From positions 248,001 to 312,000 of the forward strand of contig NZ_JNLC01000011.1 in NCBI RefSeq assembly GCF_000702305.1: a stretch of DNA of 64,000 nucleotides. Direction: 5' to 3'. Origin of the DNA: Allobosea sp. 117. GTDB taxonomy: Bacteria > Pseudomonadota > Alphaproteobacteria > Rhizobiales > Xanthobacteraceae. Each line of letters starts with the position of its first letter. Position 1 is the first letter of the stretch. Shown piece after piece: positions 31,123-39,871 of this stretch. The translations under genes and the position numbers were made by a program. Under the pieces are notes generated by a model. It worked only from the letters and a program-made list of their open reading frames with translations. It did no database searches and was not told the origin of the DNA.

Positions 31123-32025
31123 ATGGACTGGGATCACCTGCGCATCTTCCTCGCGGTGGCGCGCGAGGGGCAGATGCTGGCGGCGGCGCGCAAGCTCGGG
31201 CTCGACCATGCGACCATCGGCCGGCGGCTGGGGGCGCTGGAGGCGAGCCTCGGCACCCGGCTCGTCGAGCGGCGCACCACCGGCAGCGCCCTCACCCCCG
31301 CCGGCGAGCGCCTCCTTGCCCATGCCGAGCGGATCGAGAGCGAGATGCTGCAGGCGCAGTCGGCGATCGGCAATGTCGACCTCGCTCTGGCCGGCACGGT
31401 GCGCATCGGCGCGCCGGACGGCTTCGGCACCTATTTCCTGGCGCCGCGGCTCGGCGCGCTGGCGGAACGGCACCGGGAGCTGACCATCCAGCTCGCGCCG
31501 CTGCCGCGCAGCTTCTCGCTGCCGAAGCGCGAGGTCGACATCGCCATCACCCTGCAGCGGCCCAGCGAGGGGCGGCTGATCGCGCGCAAGCTCACCGACT
31601 ACACGCTGGGGGTCTATGCCTCGCGCGACTACCTTGCCCGCACCGGCCCGATCGCCCATCTCGCCGCGCTGGCCGGGCGCATCCTCGTCACCTATGTGCC
31701 GGACCTCGTCTACTCGCCGGCGCTCGACTATTTCGAGGCGTTCCGCGAGCTCGAGGCACGGCGGCTCGAATGCGCGAGCGTGGTCGGCCAGATGGAGGCG
31801 GTGCGGGCGGGTGCGGGCGTCGGCATCCTGCACGACTATGCCGCCGAGACGCATGGCGAGCTGGTGCGCATCCTGCCCGAGATCGCCTTCCGCCGCTCCT
31901 ACTGGCTGGTGACCCATGCCGATGTGCGCGACCTGCGCCGCGTCGCCGAGGTCGAGGATTTCATCGTCGGCGAGGTGCAGGCCGCGCGCGGGCGCTTCGT
32001 CGCGGCGAAGGCTGCGGCGGCGTAA
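31123..32025 (+). CDS. LysR-family transcriptional regulator divergent from mmsA
   Basis: The 300-residue protein has an N-terminal LysR winged helix (DHLRIFLAVAREGQMLAAARKLGLDHATIGRRLGALEASLGTRLVERR) and a substrate-binding C-terminal domain. The divergent arrangement with mmsA suggests it controls that gene. The start at 31123 is supported by AAGGGG seven nt upstream and places the helix at the normal distance from the N-terminus; an ATG five codons earlier exists. The 123-bp intergenic gap should contain both promoters. pxpA converges from the right, with only 4 bp between the genes. Confidence 0.88.
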   Translation: MDWDHLRIFLAVAREGQMLAAARKLGLDHATIGRRLGALEASLGTRLVERRTTGSALTPAGERLLAHAERIESEMLQAQSAIGNVDLALAGTVRIGAPDGFGTYFLAPRLGALAERHRELTIQLAPLPRSFSLPKREVDIAITLQRPSEGRLIARKLTDYTLGVYASRDYLARTGPIAHLAALAGRILVTYVPDLVYSPALDYFEAFRELEARRLECASVVGQMEAVRAGAGVGILHDYAAETHGELVRILPEIAFRRSYWLVTHADVRDLRRVAEVEDFIVGEVQAARGRFVAAKAAAA

Positions 32026-32029
32026 ACCC

Positions 32030-32806
32030 TTACGCCAGCACGATTTCCGCCATGGGCCGGATGGCGTATCCGGCTTCCTCCAGCCGCGCGCGGATTGCCT
32101 GCGCCATGGCGACGGCACCCGGCGTGTCGCCATGCACGCACACCGATTCGAAGGTGCAGGGGATGCGCTTGCCGGAGGCGCAGATCACCGCGCCCTCCTC
32201 CACCATGGCGAGGACGCGCGCGGCGGCGGCCTGCGCATCATGGATCACCGCGCCGTGCTGCCCACGCGGCAGGAGATTGCCGCTGTCGGCATAGGCGCGG
32301 TCGGCATAGATCTCGCGCGCGGCCTTGAGTCCGTACTTCGCGGCCGCCCGCTCCATGGCGAGGCCCGGCATGACGAGGAATATCAATGCCGGATCGAAGG
32401 CCTTGATGGCGCGGGCGATGGCCTCGGCCAACGCGTCGTCCTCCTGCGCGAGATTGCCGAGCGCGCCATGCGGCTTCACGTGGCGGATCGCCGTGCCGGC
32501 GGCGCGCGCCAAAGCGGCGATGGCGCCGGTCTGATAGAGGGTCTCCCGCTCGATCTCGGCCGGGTCCACCTTCGCGAAGGCGCGGCGGCCGAATCCCGAA
32601 AGGTCGCGGAAGCCGGGATGCGCGCCGGACTGCACGCCGTTCGCCTTCGCCGCGGCGAGCGTCGCGAACATCACATGCGGGTCGCCGGCGTGGAAGCCGC
32701 AGGCGATGTTCGCCGAGGTGACGATGCGCAGCATGGCCGCGTCGTCGCCCATGCTCCAGGCGCCGAAGCCCTCGCCCATGTCGCAATTGAGGTCGATGGC
32801 CCGCAT
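32030..32806 (-). CDS. pxpA: 5-oxoprolinase subunit PxpA (LamB/YcsF family)
   Basis: With PxpB and PxpC this protein forms the prokaryotic ATP-dependent 5-oxoprolinase that opens 5-oxoproline to glutamate. The 258-residue product starts MRAIDLNCDMGEGFGAWSMGDD and contains SANIACGFHAGDP, GAHPGFRDLSGFGRR, HVKPHGAL, ADRAYADSGNLLPR and CVHGDTPGA, all family signatures. It is encoded divergently from pxpBC, with 96 bp between starts. That is less common than the usual same-strand pxpBCA order and suggests a shared control region. Confidence 0.95.
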   Translation of the reverse strand: MRAIDLNCDMGEGFGAWSMGDDAAMLRIVTSANIACGFHAGDPHVMFATLAAAKANGVQSGAHPGFRDLSGFGRRAFAKVDPAEIERETLYQTGAIAALARAAGTAIRHVKPHGALGNLAQEDDALAEAIARAIKAFDPALIFLVMPGLAMERAAAKYGLKAAREIYADRAYADSGNLLPRGQHGAVIHDAQAAAARVLAMVEEGAVICASGKRIPCTFESVCVHGDTPGAVAMAQAIRARLEEAGYAIRPMAEIVLA

Positions 32807-32902
32807 GTCCCTGCCCGTCCTGAACCGCAGCCTTGGCGCCGCGCGCCGCATCGGTGTAGCAAGATTCGGCGCCCGCTCGTATCCGCGCCGCGAAAGCCCG
32901 AG

Positions 32903-33685
32903 ATGACCGACGCCGAGACGATCCACCATCCCGGCTACCGGCAGCCCCGCTTCCTGCCCGCAGGGGACGCGGCGCTTTCCGTCGAGCTGGGCGACGCCAT
33001 CGACGAGACCATAAATGCGCGCGTGGTGGCGCTGGAAGAGGCGCTCGCCGCCCGGCATGTGGCCGGGGTCATCGAGACGGTTCCGACCTATCGTTCGCTG
33101 CTGGTGCTGTTCGATCCCTTGGTGGCGACCCATGCCGGCATCGCCGCCGCCGTCCGCGAGCTCTGGCCGCCGCCGGAGCGCGCCGCCGGGGCGCGGCGGC
33201 TGTGGCGCGTGCCGGTGTGCTATGGCGGCGAGATGGGCGCCGATCTCGATTTCGTCGCCCGTGCGCACGACCTCACCACCGACGAGGTGGTGGCGCTGCA
33301 CACGGCGCCGACCTACCGGGTCTACATGATCGGCTTCGCGCCGGGCTTCGCCTATCTCGGCGGCCTCGACGAGCGTCTCGTCACCAGCCGGCGCGAGGTG
33401 CCGCGCCCGAAGACGCCGCCGGGCAGCATCTCGATCGGCGGGCGGCAGGCGGCGGTCTCCCCGCCCATGGAGGTGCCGAGCGGCTGGCATCTGCTCGGGC
33501 GCACGGCGGCGCGTTCCTACGATCCGCGCCGGGAGCAGCCCTTCCTGTTCGGGCCGGGCGACCTGATCTGCTTCCACGCGGTCGACGCCGCCGGGCATGC
33601 CGCGCTGATCCGGGCCGCCGAGGCGGGCGAGGAGATCGTCGCGCCGGAGGAAGCCGGCGGAGCCCCCAGCGGTGCCACCTCGTGA
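32903..33685 (+). CDS. pxpB: 5-oxoprolinase subunit PxpB (KipI/allophanate hydrolase subunit 1 family)
   Basis: The 260-residue protein shows FLPAGDAALSVELGD near the N-terminus, then VCYGGEMGADLDFVARAHDLTTDEVVALH, the family signature YMIGFAPGFAYLGGLD, and RPKTPPGSISIGGRQAAVSPPMEVPSGWHLLGRT. PxpB pairs with PxpC to activate the lactam with ATP. Start at the ATG 32903. Its TGA overlaps the GTG start of pxpC, implying coupled translation. Confidence 0.94.
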   Translation: MTDAETIHHPGYRQPRFLPAGDAALSVELGDAIDETINARVVALEEALAARHVAGVIETVPTYRSLLVLFDPLVATHAGIAAAVRELWPPPERAAGARRLWRVPVCYGGEMGADLDFVARAHDLTTDEVVALHTAPTYRVYMIGFAPGFAYLGGLDERLVTSRREVPRPKTPPGSISIGGRQAAVSPPMEVPSGWHLLGRTAARSYDPRREQPFLFGPGDLICFHAVDAAGHAALIRAAEAGEEIVAPEEAGGAPSGATS

Positions 33686-34716
33686 GCGGGCATCTGCGCT
33701 TCATCTCCGGCGGCGCGCTGACCACGGTGCAGGACGAGGGGCGCGTCGGGTGGCAGCGCCACGGCATCTCGGCCTCCGGGGCGATCGACCGCCGCTTGAT
33801 GCATCTCGCCAATGCGCTGGTCGGCAACCCGCTCGCCGAGGCGGTGCTCGAGATCACGCTGGCCGGGCCGGAATTCGTGGTGGAAGCGGATGCGGTCCGC
33901 CTCGCCCTGACCGGCGCCGATTTCCCGCTGTCGATCAACGACCGGCCGGCGGCGGCGTGGCGCGCCCATGCGCTTCGCCGTGGCGACCGGGTGCGGATCG
34001 GCACGGCACGCGGCGGCATGCGCGGCTATCTGGCGCTCGCCGGCGGGCTCATGGTCGCGCCGGTGCTCGGCAGCCGCTCGACCCATACGCGCTCTAGCAT
34101 CGGCGGCTTTCGCGGCCGGCGGCTGGAGGCCGGGGACGAGATCCCTATCGGCGGGGATCAGGACGCCGCAGCGCCGCTGCTCGGCTGTCCGCAGCCGCCG
34201 GATTTCGGCGGGCCGGTGCGCGTCGTGCTCGGCCCGCAGGCGGACGCCTTCACCGAGGAGGCGGTGGCGACGCTGCTGGGCGCGCCCTTCACCGTCTCGG
34301 TGCGGGCCGACCGCATGGGCGCCGAGCTGGACGGGCCGGTGCTGGCGCACCGCGACGGCTTCAACATCATTTCGGACGGCATCGTCAACGGCTCGATCCA
34401 GGTGCCGGGACATGGCCGACCGGTGGTGCTGCTCGCCGACCGGCAGAGCACGGGCGGCTACCCGAAGATCGCCACCGTCATCTCCGCCGATCTCGGCCGC
34501 ATCGGCCAGCGGCGCCCGGGCGACGAGGTCCGGTTCTCCGCCGTTTCGCCCGAGGAGGCGATCGCCATCGCCCGGGCGGCGGCCGATGAAGAGCGCGCGC
34601 TGATCGCCGCGCTGGCGCCCGCGGCGGACCATGCCGCGCCGACCACCGAGCGGCTGCTGGCGGCCAACCTCATCAGCGGGGTCGTCTCGGGGCGCGATAC
34701 GTCCGGCGAGCCGTGA
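33682..34716 (+). CDS. pxpC: 5-oxoprolinase subunit PxpC (KipA/biotin-dependent carboxyltransferase-like)
   Basis: The 344-residue protein has ISGGALTTVQDEGRVGWQRHGISASGAID, the LEITLAGPEF segment, GGLMVAPVLGSRSTHTRSSIGGFRGR, and the C-terminal VLLADRQSTGGYPKIATVISADLGRIGQRRPGD, the standard PxpC signatures. The start is the GTG that overlaps the pxpB stop (GTGA); it is the only candidate that precedes the conserved N-terminus. It converges with the GntR gene, with 3 bp between them. Confidence 0.94.
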   Translation: MSGHLRFISGGALTTVQDEGRVGWQRHGISASGAIDRRLMHLANALVGNPLAEAVLEITLAGPEFVVEADAVRLALTGADFPLSINDRPAAAWRAHALRRGDRVRIGTARGGMRGYLALAGGLMVAPVLGSRSTHTRSSIGGFRGRRLEAGDEIPIGGDQDAAAPLLGCPQPPDFGGPVRVVLGPQADAFTEEAVATLLGAPFTVSVRADRMGAELDGPVLAHRDGFNIISDGIVNGSIQVPGHGRPVVLLADRQSTGGYPKIATVISADLGRIGQRRPGDEVRFSAVSPEEAIAIARAAADEERALIAALAPAADHAAPTTERLLAANLISGVVSGRDTSGEP

Positions 34717-34719
34717 GTT

Positions 34720-35406
34720 CTAGACCAGGGCTTCGCCGTTCTCCTTGCGGGTGCGCTCCAGGAAGGCGACCAGAGACTGGCTGGCGCCGAGGATGTGCGC
34801 GCGGGTGAGCTCCGCCGCGAGGTCGGCATCGCGGGCGACGCAGGCGCGCAATATGCCCTCGTGCTCGCGCCGGGCGCGCTCCATGCCGTCGGTCAGCACA
34901 AGCTGGGCGCGCAGATAGCGGTCGACGCGGTCGAGGGCGGCGCTGATGGTCTGCAGGTAATAGGGCCGACCGGCCTCGCGATAGAGCGTGTAGTGGAACT
35001 GGCGGTTGAGATCGCCCCATTTCGCGGAATCGTGCTCGGTGCCGAAGGCCTCGGCATAGGTCGCGGCTTCCGCCAGCGCCTCGTCCGAGATGCGGGCAAT
35101 CGAATGGCGCAGCACCTCGGGCTCCAGCAGGGCGCGGAACTCGAAGATCTCGCGCACCTCGTCGATCGAGAGCGAGGCGACCACCGCGCCGCGATAGCGC
35201 TGCGTCGAGACGAGGCCCTGCTCCTCGAGCCGCGTCAGCGCCTCGCGCACGGGAATGCGGCTGACGTTGAACATGCGGGCGATGTGGTCCTGGCGCAGGA
35301 CCTGCCCCTCCTTCACGTCGCCGCGGGCGATGGCCTCGCGCAGGGCGTCGAAGATCACGTCGGACGCCGAGGCCATCTGGCCGATATCCGTGGCGTTCAC
35401 CTTCAC
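34720..35406 (-). CDS. GntR-family (FCD) regulator of the hydroxyproline gene cluster
   Basis: The 228-residue regulator has an N-terminal winged helix (LRQDHIARMFNVSRIPVREALTRLEEQGLV) and an FCD domain with the expected Asp/His residues (WGDLNRQFHYTLYREA, REHEGILRACVARDA). It is divergent from the ABC importer operon, so it probably represses it, as GntR regulators do in known hydroxyproline clusters. The start is a GTG at 35406 with GGAGGGAGA eight nt upstream; ATGs at 35463 and 35376 are weaker. A TTGGATCCAA palindrome in the intergenic region is a candidate operator. Confidence 0.87.
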   Translation of the reverse strand: MKVNATDIGQMASASDVIFDALREAIARGDVKEGQVLRQDHIARMFNVSRIPVREALTRLEEQGLVSTQRYRGAVVASLSIDEVREIFEFRALLEPEVLRHSIARISDEALAEAATYAEAFGTEHDSAKWGDLNRQFHYTLYREAGRPYYLQTISAALDRVDRYLRAQLVLTDGMERARREHEGILRACVARDADLAAELTRAHILGASQSLVAFLERTRKENGEALV

Positions 35407-35568
35407 GTGCCGTCTCCCTCCACTGCGCTCGCGCGGCAGGCGGCCGCTGATTCGGCCACTCATGCCACGACCGAGCCTGCCTTTCTCCGGGGCGGAGGGC
35501 TAGCCGCCGCCCTGTTTTCAGCCATGACGGAAAAATCGTCATGTGGCCTGTAAAAAGGATATTGCAAA

Positions 35569-35578
35569 TTGGATCCAA
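35569..35578. promoter_or_regulatory. Candidate GntR operator upstream of the importer operon
   Basis: TTGGATCCAA is a perfect 10-bp palindrome, 95 bp before the binding-protein start and 163 bp before the divergent gntR start. AT-rich palindromes of this size are typical FadR-type operators. A second inverted repeat, TGACG-N7-CGTCA, lies at 35525-35541. Confidence 0.5.
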
Positions 35579-35672
35579 AAAACAGATGCTCCTGTCCGTC
35601 GCCGGTGGCGGCGTTCTCGTGAGCCCCGGCGCGTACACAAAAACAGCACTTCCTTCAGAGGAGAGAGCCGTT

Positions 35673-36485
35673 ATGGCTAAGGGATTCGGCGTTCTCGCCG
35701 CCGCGATGCTGACTCTGGCGGCCATGCCCGCCAAGGCGGACAAGCTCGACGACATCATCGCTTCCGGCACGCTGCGCTGCGCGGTGGTGCTCGACTTCCC
35801 GCCCATGGGATCGCGCGATGCCAGCAACAACCCGATCGGCTTCGACGTCGATTACTGCAATGACCTCGCCAAGGCGCTCGGCGTGAAGGCCGAGATCGTC
35901 GAGACGCCGTTCCCCGACCGCATCCCGGCGCTGGTCTCCGGCCGCGTCGATGTCGGCGTCGCCTCGACCTCCGACACGCTGGAGCGCGCCAAGACCGCCG
36001 GCTTCACCATTCCCTACTTCGCCTTCAAGATGGTCGTGCTGACCAAGGACGGCATCGGCATCAAGGATTACGACAGCCTGAAGGGCAAGAAGACCGGCTC
36101 GGTCTCCGGCACCTTCGAGGCGCTGGCGCTGGAGAAGGACGTGAAGGCGTGGGGCGCCGGCACCACCTTCCGCGGCTACCAGACCCAGGCCGACGTGTTC
36201 CTCGCCCTCGCCCAGGGCCAGATCGACGCCACCGTCGTGACCTCCACCGTGGCCGCCGCCATCGTGAAGGAAGGCAAGTACAAGGGCCTGATGATGGGTG
36301 GCGACGCGCCTTACGACATCGACTATGTCGCGTTGATCGCGCTGCGTAACGAACAGGGCCTGATCAACTATTTGAACCTGTTCATCAACCAGCAGGTCCG
36401 CACCGGCCGCTACAAGGCGCTCTACGACAAGTGGATCGGCCTCGGCGAGGCGCCGAACCTGACCATTCCCGGCGTCTATCGCTGA
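35673..36485 (+). CDS. Polar amino-acid ABC transporter substrate-binding protein (probable hydroxyproline)
   Basis: The 270-residue precursor has a signal peptide (MAKGFGVLAAAMLTLAAMPAKA|DK) and a family 3 extracellular solute-binding fold: LDDIIASGTLRCAVVLDFPPMGSRDASNNPIGFDVDYCNDLAKALG, VDVGVASTSDTLERAK and a C-terminal YKALYDKWIG. GAGGAGAGAG lies upstream of the ATG at 35673. Placement in front of hydroxyproline enzymes implies hydroxyproline or a relative as ligand, equivalent in position to HypM of Sinorhizobium. A palindromic repeat separates it from the permease genes. Confidence 0.88.
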   Translation: MAKGFGVLAAAMLTLAAMPAKADKLDDIIASGTLRCAVVLDFPPMGSRDASNNPIGFDVDYCNDLAKALGVKAEIVETPFPDRIPALVSGRVDVGVASTSDTLERAKTAGFTIPYFAFKMVVLTKDGIGIKDYDSLKGKKTGSVSGTFEALALEKDVKAWGAGTTFRGYQTQADVFLALAQGQIDATVVTSTVAAAIVKEGKYKGLMMGGDAPYDIDYVALIALRNEQGLINYLNLFINQQVRTGRYKALYDKWIGLGEAPNLTIPGVYR

Positions 36486-36502
36486 GCGTCTCTGACCGAT
36501 AG

Positions 36503-36597
36503 CGTCATCCCGGAACGGCCGTGAGGCCGTATCCGGGATCGGCGGCAGGATGGTGAGCGATCCCGGCTCTGCGCCTGCGGCTCCGGCCGGGATGACG
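36503..36597. repeat. CGTCATCCCGG palindromic repeat inside the importer operon
   Basis: Arms CGTCATCCCGG (36503-36513) and CCGGGATGACG (36587-36597) bound about 95 bp that can fold as a long hairpin, in the 178-bp gap between the binding-protein and first permease genes. A half copy lies near 60662-60699. It may lower expression of downstream genes or stabilise the upstream mRNA. Confidence 0.6.
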
Positions 36598-36663
36598 ACC
36601 AAAGACCAGCGATCTCCACTTCCGACCGCCGCCGCACATCAACGTCATCGACGGGCACGCGCG

Positions 36664-37326
36664 ATGCACTACACATTTCAGTGGCGGGTGGCGTTCAACG
36701 CCCTGCCCGACATGCTCTGGGGCGCGCTGGTGACGCTCGAGGTCGCCGTGCTCTCCATGGTGCTCGGCGTGTTCTTCGCCGTGGTGCTGGCGCTGGGTTC
36801 GTCCTCCCAGTACCGCGCGTTCCGCGGCGCCGCGGCAACCTGGGTCGAGCTCGCCCGCAACACGCCGGCGCTGTTCCAGATCTACATGGCCTATTTCGGC
36901 CTTGGCTCCATCGGCATCCAGCTCGACAGCTTCCCGGCGCTGCTCGCCGGCATCACCTTCAACAATGCCGGCTATCTCGCCGAGACCTTCCGCGGCGGCC
37001 TGCGCGCCGTGCCGCCGACGCAGATGCGCGCCGCCCGCTCGCTCGGCATGGGGCCGGTGCAGGCGTTCCGGCTGATCGTGCTGCCGCAGATGTTCCGCGT
37101 CGTCTTCTACCCGATGACCAACCAGATGGTGTGGGCGATCCTGATGACCTCGCTCGGCGTCATCGTCGGGCTGAACAACGACCTCACCGGCGTGACCCAG
37201 GATCTGAACGTCAAGTCGTTCCGCACCTTCGAGTTCTTCGCCGTCGCCGCGGTGATCTACTACCTCATCGCCAAGCTCGTGACGCTGTCGGCCCGGCTGA
37301 TGGCGTACCGGCTGTTCCGCTACTGA
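36664..37326 (+). CDS. Amino-acid ABC transporter permease (HisM/GlnP type), first
   Basis: The 220-residue membrane protein has about five helices and the polar amino-acid permease signatures: an N-terminal AFNALPDMLWGALVTLEVAVLSMVLG segment, VELARNTPALFQIYMAYFGLG and the EAA loop region YLAETFRGGLRAVPPTQMRAARSLGMGPVQAFRLIVLPQ. It forms a heterodimer with the next gene. The ATG at 36664 was chosen because upstream in-frame sequence belongs to the palindromic repeat. Gap to the second permease is 11 bp. Confidence 0.92.
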   Translation: MHYTFQWRVAFNALPDMLWGALVTLEVAVLSMVLGVFFAVVLALGSSSQYRAFRGAAATWVELARNTPALFQIYMAYFGLGSIGIQLDSFPALLAGITFNNAGYLAETFRGGLRAVPPTQMRAARSLGMGPVQAFRLIVLPQMFRVVFYPMTNQMVWAILMTSLGVIVGLNNDLTGVTQDLNVKSFRTFEFFAVAAVIYYLIAKLVTLSARLMAYRLFRY

Positions 37327-37337
37327 GGGAGGCGGCC

Positions 37338-37991
37338 ATGTTCGAGACCTCGTTCTCCCTCAACGATTTGTGGTTCATGCTGAAGGGCGCCGGCGTGACG
37401 CTCACCGTCACCTTCTGGGCGGTGCTCGGCGGCTCGCTGCTCGGCGTCGCCTTCGGCCTCATGCGGGCCGTGTCGCCCTGGTGGGTCAACGCGCCGATCG
37501 GTTTCGTGCTGGACATCTTCCGTTCGGTGCCGCTGCTGATCCAGCTCGTTCTGGCCAACGCCTTCAAGTCCATCATCGGCCTCAAATGGGACCCGTTCAC
37601 GGTCGGCTGTGTGGTGCTGGCGGTCTATACCGCCGCCTATTGCACCGAGATCGTGCGTGCCGGCGTGCTGGCGGTGCCGGCGACCACCCGGCGCGCCGCC
37701 CGCTCGCTCGGGCTGAGCTGGACGCAGGACCTCACCTCCATCGTCTTCCCCATCGCGCTGCGCGTCGCCTTGCCGAGCTGGATCGGCCTGACGCTCGGGG
37801 TGATGAAGGACACCGCCATGGTCTGGTGGATCGGCATCGTGGAGCTGCTGCGCTCCTCGCAGGTGATCGTCACCCGCATCCACGAGCCGCTCTTCGTGCT
37901 GTCCATCGCCGGACTGATCTATTTCCTCATGAGCTTCCCCATTGCCCGCCTCGGGGCGCGGCTGGAGAAGCGCTGGCGCGAAAACGACTGA
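37338..37991 (+). CDS. Amino-acid ABC transporter permease (HisQ/GlnP type), second
   Basis: The 217-residue protein has the same layout as its neighbour: FMLKGAGVTLTVTFWAVLGGSLLGVAFG, IFRSVPLLIQLVLANAF, and the EAA loop CTEIVRAGVLAVPATTRRAARSLGLSWTQDLTSIVFPIALR that docks on the ATPase. A GAGGGAGG site precedes the ATG at 37338. The two permeases differ enough in sequence to be a true heterodimeric pair. The ATPase gene follows after 9 bp. Confidence 0.92.
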   Translation: MFETSFSLNDLWFMLKGAGVTLTVTFWAVLGGSLLGVAFGLMRAVSPWWVNAPIGFVLDIFRSVPLLIQLVLANAFKSIIGLKWDPFTVGCVVLAVYTAAYCTEIVRAGVLAVPATTRRAARSLGLSWTQDLTSIVFPIALRVALPSWIGLTLGVMKDTAMVWWIGIVELLRSSQVIVTRIHEPLFVLSIAGLIYFLMSFPIARLGARLEKRWREND

Positions 37992-38000
37992 GAAGCAGCC

Positions 38001-38726
38001 ATGTCGATCGAAATCCAGGACGTCCACAAATCCTTCGGCAATCTCGAAGTGGTCAAGGGCGTGACCATGACCGTCGAGAAGGGCGAGGTGGTCTCGGTCA
38101 TCGGCGGCTCGGGCTCGGGCAAGTCGACGCTGCTGATGTGCATCAACGGGCTGGAGCCCATCAATTCCGGCCGCATCCTGGTCGACGGCACGGACGTGCA
38201 TGCGCGCGGCACCGATCTCAACAAGCTGCGCCGCAAGATCGGCATCGTCTTTCAGCAGTGGAACGCGTTCCCGCATCTGACCGTGCTGGAGAACGTGATG
38301 CTGGCGCCGCGCAAGGTGCTCGGCAAGTCGAAGGCCGAAGCCGAGGCGATCGCCGTGCAAAAGCTGTCCCATGTCGGGCTCGGCGAGAAGCTGAAGGTCT
38401 ACCCGTCCAAGCTGTCCGGCGGCCAGCAGCAGCGCATGGCGATCGCCCGCGCGCTCGCCATGTCGCCGGACTACATGCTGTTCGACGAGGTCACGTCCGC
38501 GCTCGACCCGCAGCTCGTCGGCGAGGTGCTCGACACCATGCGCCTGCTCTCCTCCGAGGGCATGACGATGATCGTCGTCACCCACGAGATCGCCTTCGCG
38601 CGCGAGGTCTCCGACCGCGTCGCCTTCTTCCACAAGGGCCGGATCCACGAGATCGGCCCGCCCGCCCAGGTGATCGGCGCTCCGCAACAGCCGGAGACCG
38701 TCGCCTTCCTCAAATCCGTTCTGTGA
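38001..38726 (+). CDS. Amino-acid ABC transporter ATP-binding protein (HisP/GlnQ type)
   Basis: The 241-residue ATPase has Walker A GGSGSGKST (near residues 35-43), Q-loop FQQWNAFPHLTVLENV, ABC signature LSGGQQQRMAIARALA, Walker B MLFDEVTSALDP and the switch histidine in VTHEIAFAREVSDRV. It energises the binding protein and two permeases upstream. Length and motifs match the polar amino-acid branch. A DapA-family enzyme gene follows after 26 bp in the same operon. Confidence 0.95.
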   Translation: MSIEIQDVHKSFGNLEVVKGVTMTVEKGEVVSVIGGSGSGKSTLLMCINGLEPINSGRILVDGTDVHARGTDLNKLRRKIGIVFQQWNAFPHLTVLENVMLAPRKVLGKSKAEAEAIAVQKLSHVGLGEKLKVYPSKLSGGQQQRMAIARALAMSPDYMLFDEVTSALDPQLVGEVLDTMRLLSSEGMTMIVVTHEIAFAREVSDRVAFFHKGRIHEIGPPAQVIGAPQQPETVAFLKSVL

Positions 38727-38752
38727 ACGTCCGAACCAGCAGGAGCTACGCT

Positions 38753-39649
38753 ATGTGGACCGGGGTGCTTCCCGCCGTCACGGCAAAATTCAACGAAGAC
38801 GACACGCTCGACCACAAGGAGATGGAGCGCTGCTTCGCCTTCCAGATCGAGGCCGGCGTCGACGGCCTGATCGTCAACGGCTCGCTCGGCGAGGGGCCGA
38901 TGCTCTCGCATGACGAGCGCCTCGCCGTGCTGAAGACCGCCAAGGCGGTCGCGGCCAAGAAGCCGGTGCTGATGACCATCGCCGACGCCGCAACCCGCGA
39001 CATGGCCTCGCTCGCCAAGCGTTCGGCGCAGGCCGGCGCCGATGGCCTGATGGTGGTGCCGAGCCTCGTTTACCACACCAATCCGAAGGAGACGGTGGCG
39101 ACGCTGAAGGCGGTGGCCGAGGCGGCCGACCTGCCGGTGATGATCTATTCGAACCGCATCGCCTACCGCGTCGACGTCACCGTCGAGATCATGGCCGAGC
39201 TCGCCGCGGACAAGCGCTTCGTCGCGATCAAGGAATCCTCGGACGACATCCGCCGCTCGATCGAGATCATCAACGCGCTGGGCGACCGCTACGACGTGTT
39301 CACCGGCGTCGACAACCTCGCCTATGAGGCGCTGGCGGTGGGTGCGGTCGGCTGGGTCGCCGGCCTCGTCATCGCCTTCCCGGAGGAGACGGTCGCGATC
39401 TACCGGCTGATGAAGGCCAAGCGCTATGACGAGGCGCTCGCCATCTATCGCTGGTTCCGCCCGCTGCTCGACCTCGATGTCTCGACCTATCTGGTCCAGA
39501 ACCTGAAGACCGTCGAGGCCATGGTGATCGGCACCACCGAGCGCGTGCGCGCGCCCCGCCTGCCGCTCGAGGGCGAGCAGCGCGCCAAGGTGGAGGCGAT
39601 CGTGCGCGCGGCGCTCGCCACCCGTCCCAAGCTCGCCAAGGCGGCGTGA
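38753..39649 (+). CDS. DapA-family lyase, probable pyrroline-4-hydroxy-2-carboxylate deaminase
   Basis: The 298-residue barrel protein belongs to the dihydrodipicolinate synthase/N-acetylneuraminate lyase superfamily: GVDGLIVNGSLGEGPMLS, Tyr132 in PVMIYSNR and Schiff-base Lys160 in FVAIKESS. In hydroxyproline pathways a member of this family deaminates pyrroline-4-hydroxy-2-carboxylate to 2-oxoglutarate semialdehyde. Its place between a hydroxyproline-type importer and 4-hydroxyproline epimerase supports that role over lysine biosynthesis. AGGAG stands eight nt before the ATG. Exact substrate is inferred. Confidence 0.78.
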   Translation: MWTGVLPAVTAKFNEDDTLDHKEMERCFAFQIEAGVDGLIVNGSLGEGPMLSHDERLAVLKTAKAVAAKKPVLMTIADAATRDMASLAKRSAQAGADGLMVVPSLVYHTNPKETVATLKAVAEAADLPVMIYSNRIAYRVDVTVEIMAELAADKRFVAIKESSDDIRRSIEIINALGDRYDVFTGVDNLAYEALAVGAVGWVAGLVIAFPEETVAIYRLMKAKRYDEALAIYRWFRPLLDLDVSTYLVQNLKTVEAMVIGTTERVRAPRLPLEGEQRAKVEAIVRAALATRPKLAKAA

Positions 39650-39677
39650 GGGCCTGCGCTTCGCCTCGGCATGTCGC

Positions 39678-39778
39678 CATCCTGAGGTGCGAGCGCAGCG
39701 AGCCTCGAAGGATGGGTCTCGGGTGCGCCCGGACGAGCATCCTTCGAGGCCCGGCTTACCGCCGGGCACCTCAGGATG
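39678..39778. repeat. TCATCCTGAGGTGC palindromic element, copy A
   Basis: Outer arms CATCCTGAGGTGC (39678-39690) and GCACCTCAGGATG (39766-39778) enclose inner segments CCTCGAAGGATG and CATCCTTCGAGG. It is one of three full copies in the window (also 43302-43407 and 57967-58073) and lies in the 222-bp gap between the lyase and FAD dehydrogenase genes. Confidence 0.75.
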
Positions 39779-39818
39779 ACGGTGCTCCCGGGCTCGCCAT
39801 AAGAGGCCCCCCTCCCAA

Positions 39819-39840
39819 CCTCCCCCGAATCCGGGGGAGG
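39819..39840 (+). terminator. GC-rich hairpin before the FAD dehydrogenase gene
   Basis: CCTCCCCCG pairs with CGGGGGAGG around AATC (9-bp stem). It follows palindromic element A and could attenuate transcription between the two halves of the hydroxyproline operon; no U-tract is present. Confidence 0.4.
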
Positions 39841-39871
39841 GAATTGTCGCCGACGGCTTTGAGATCGCGAA

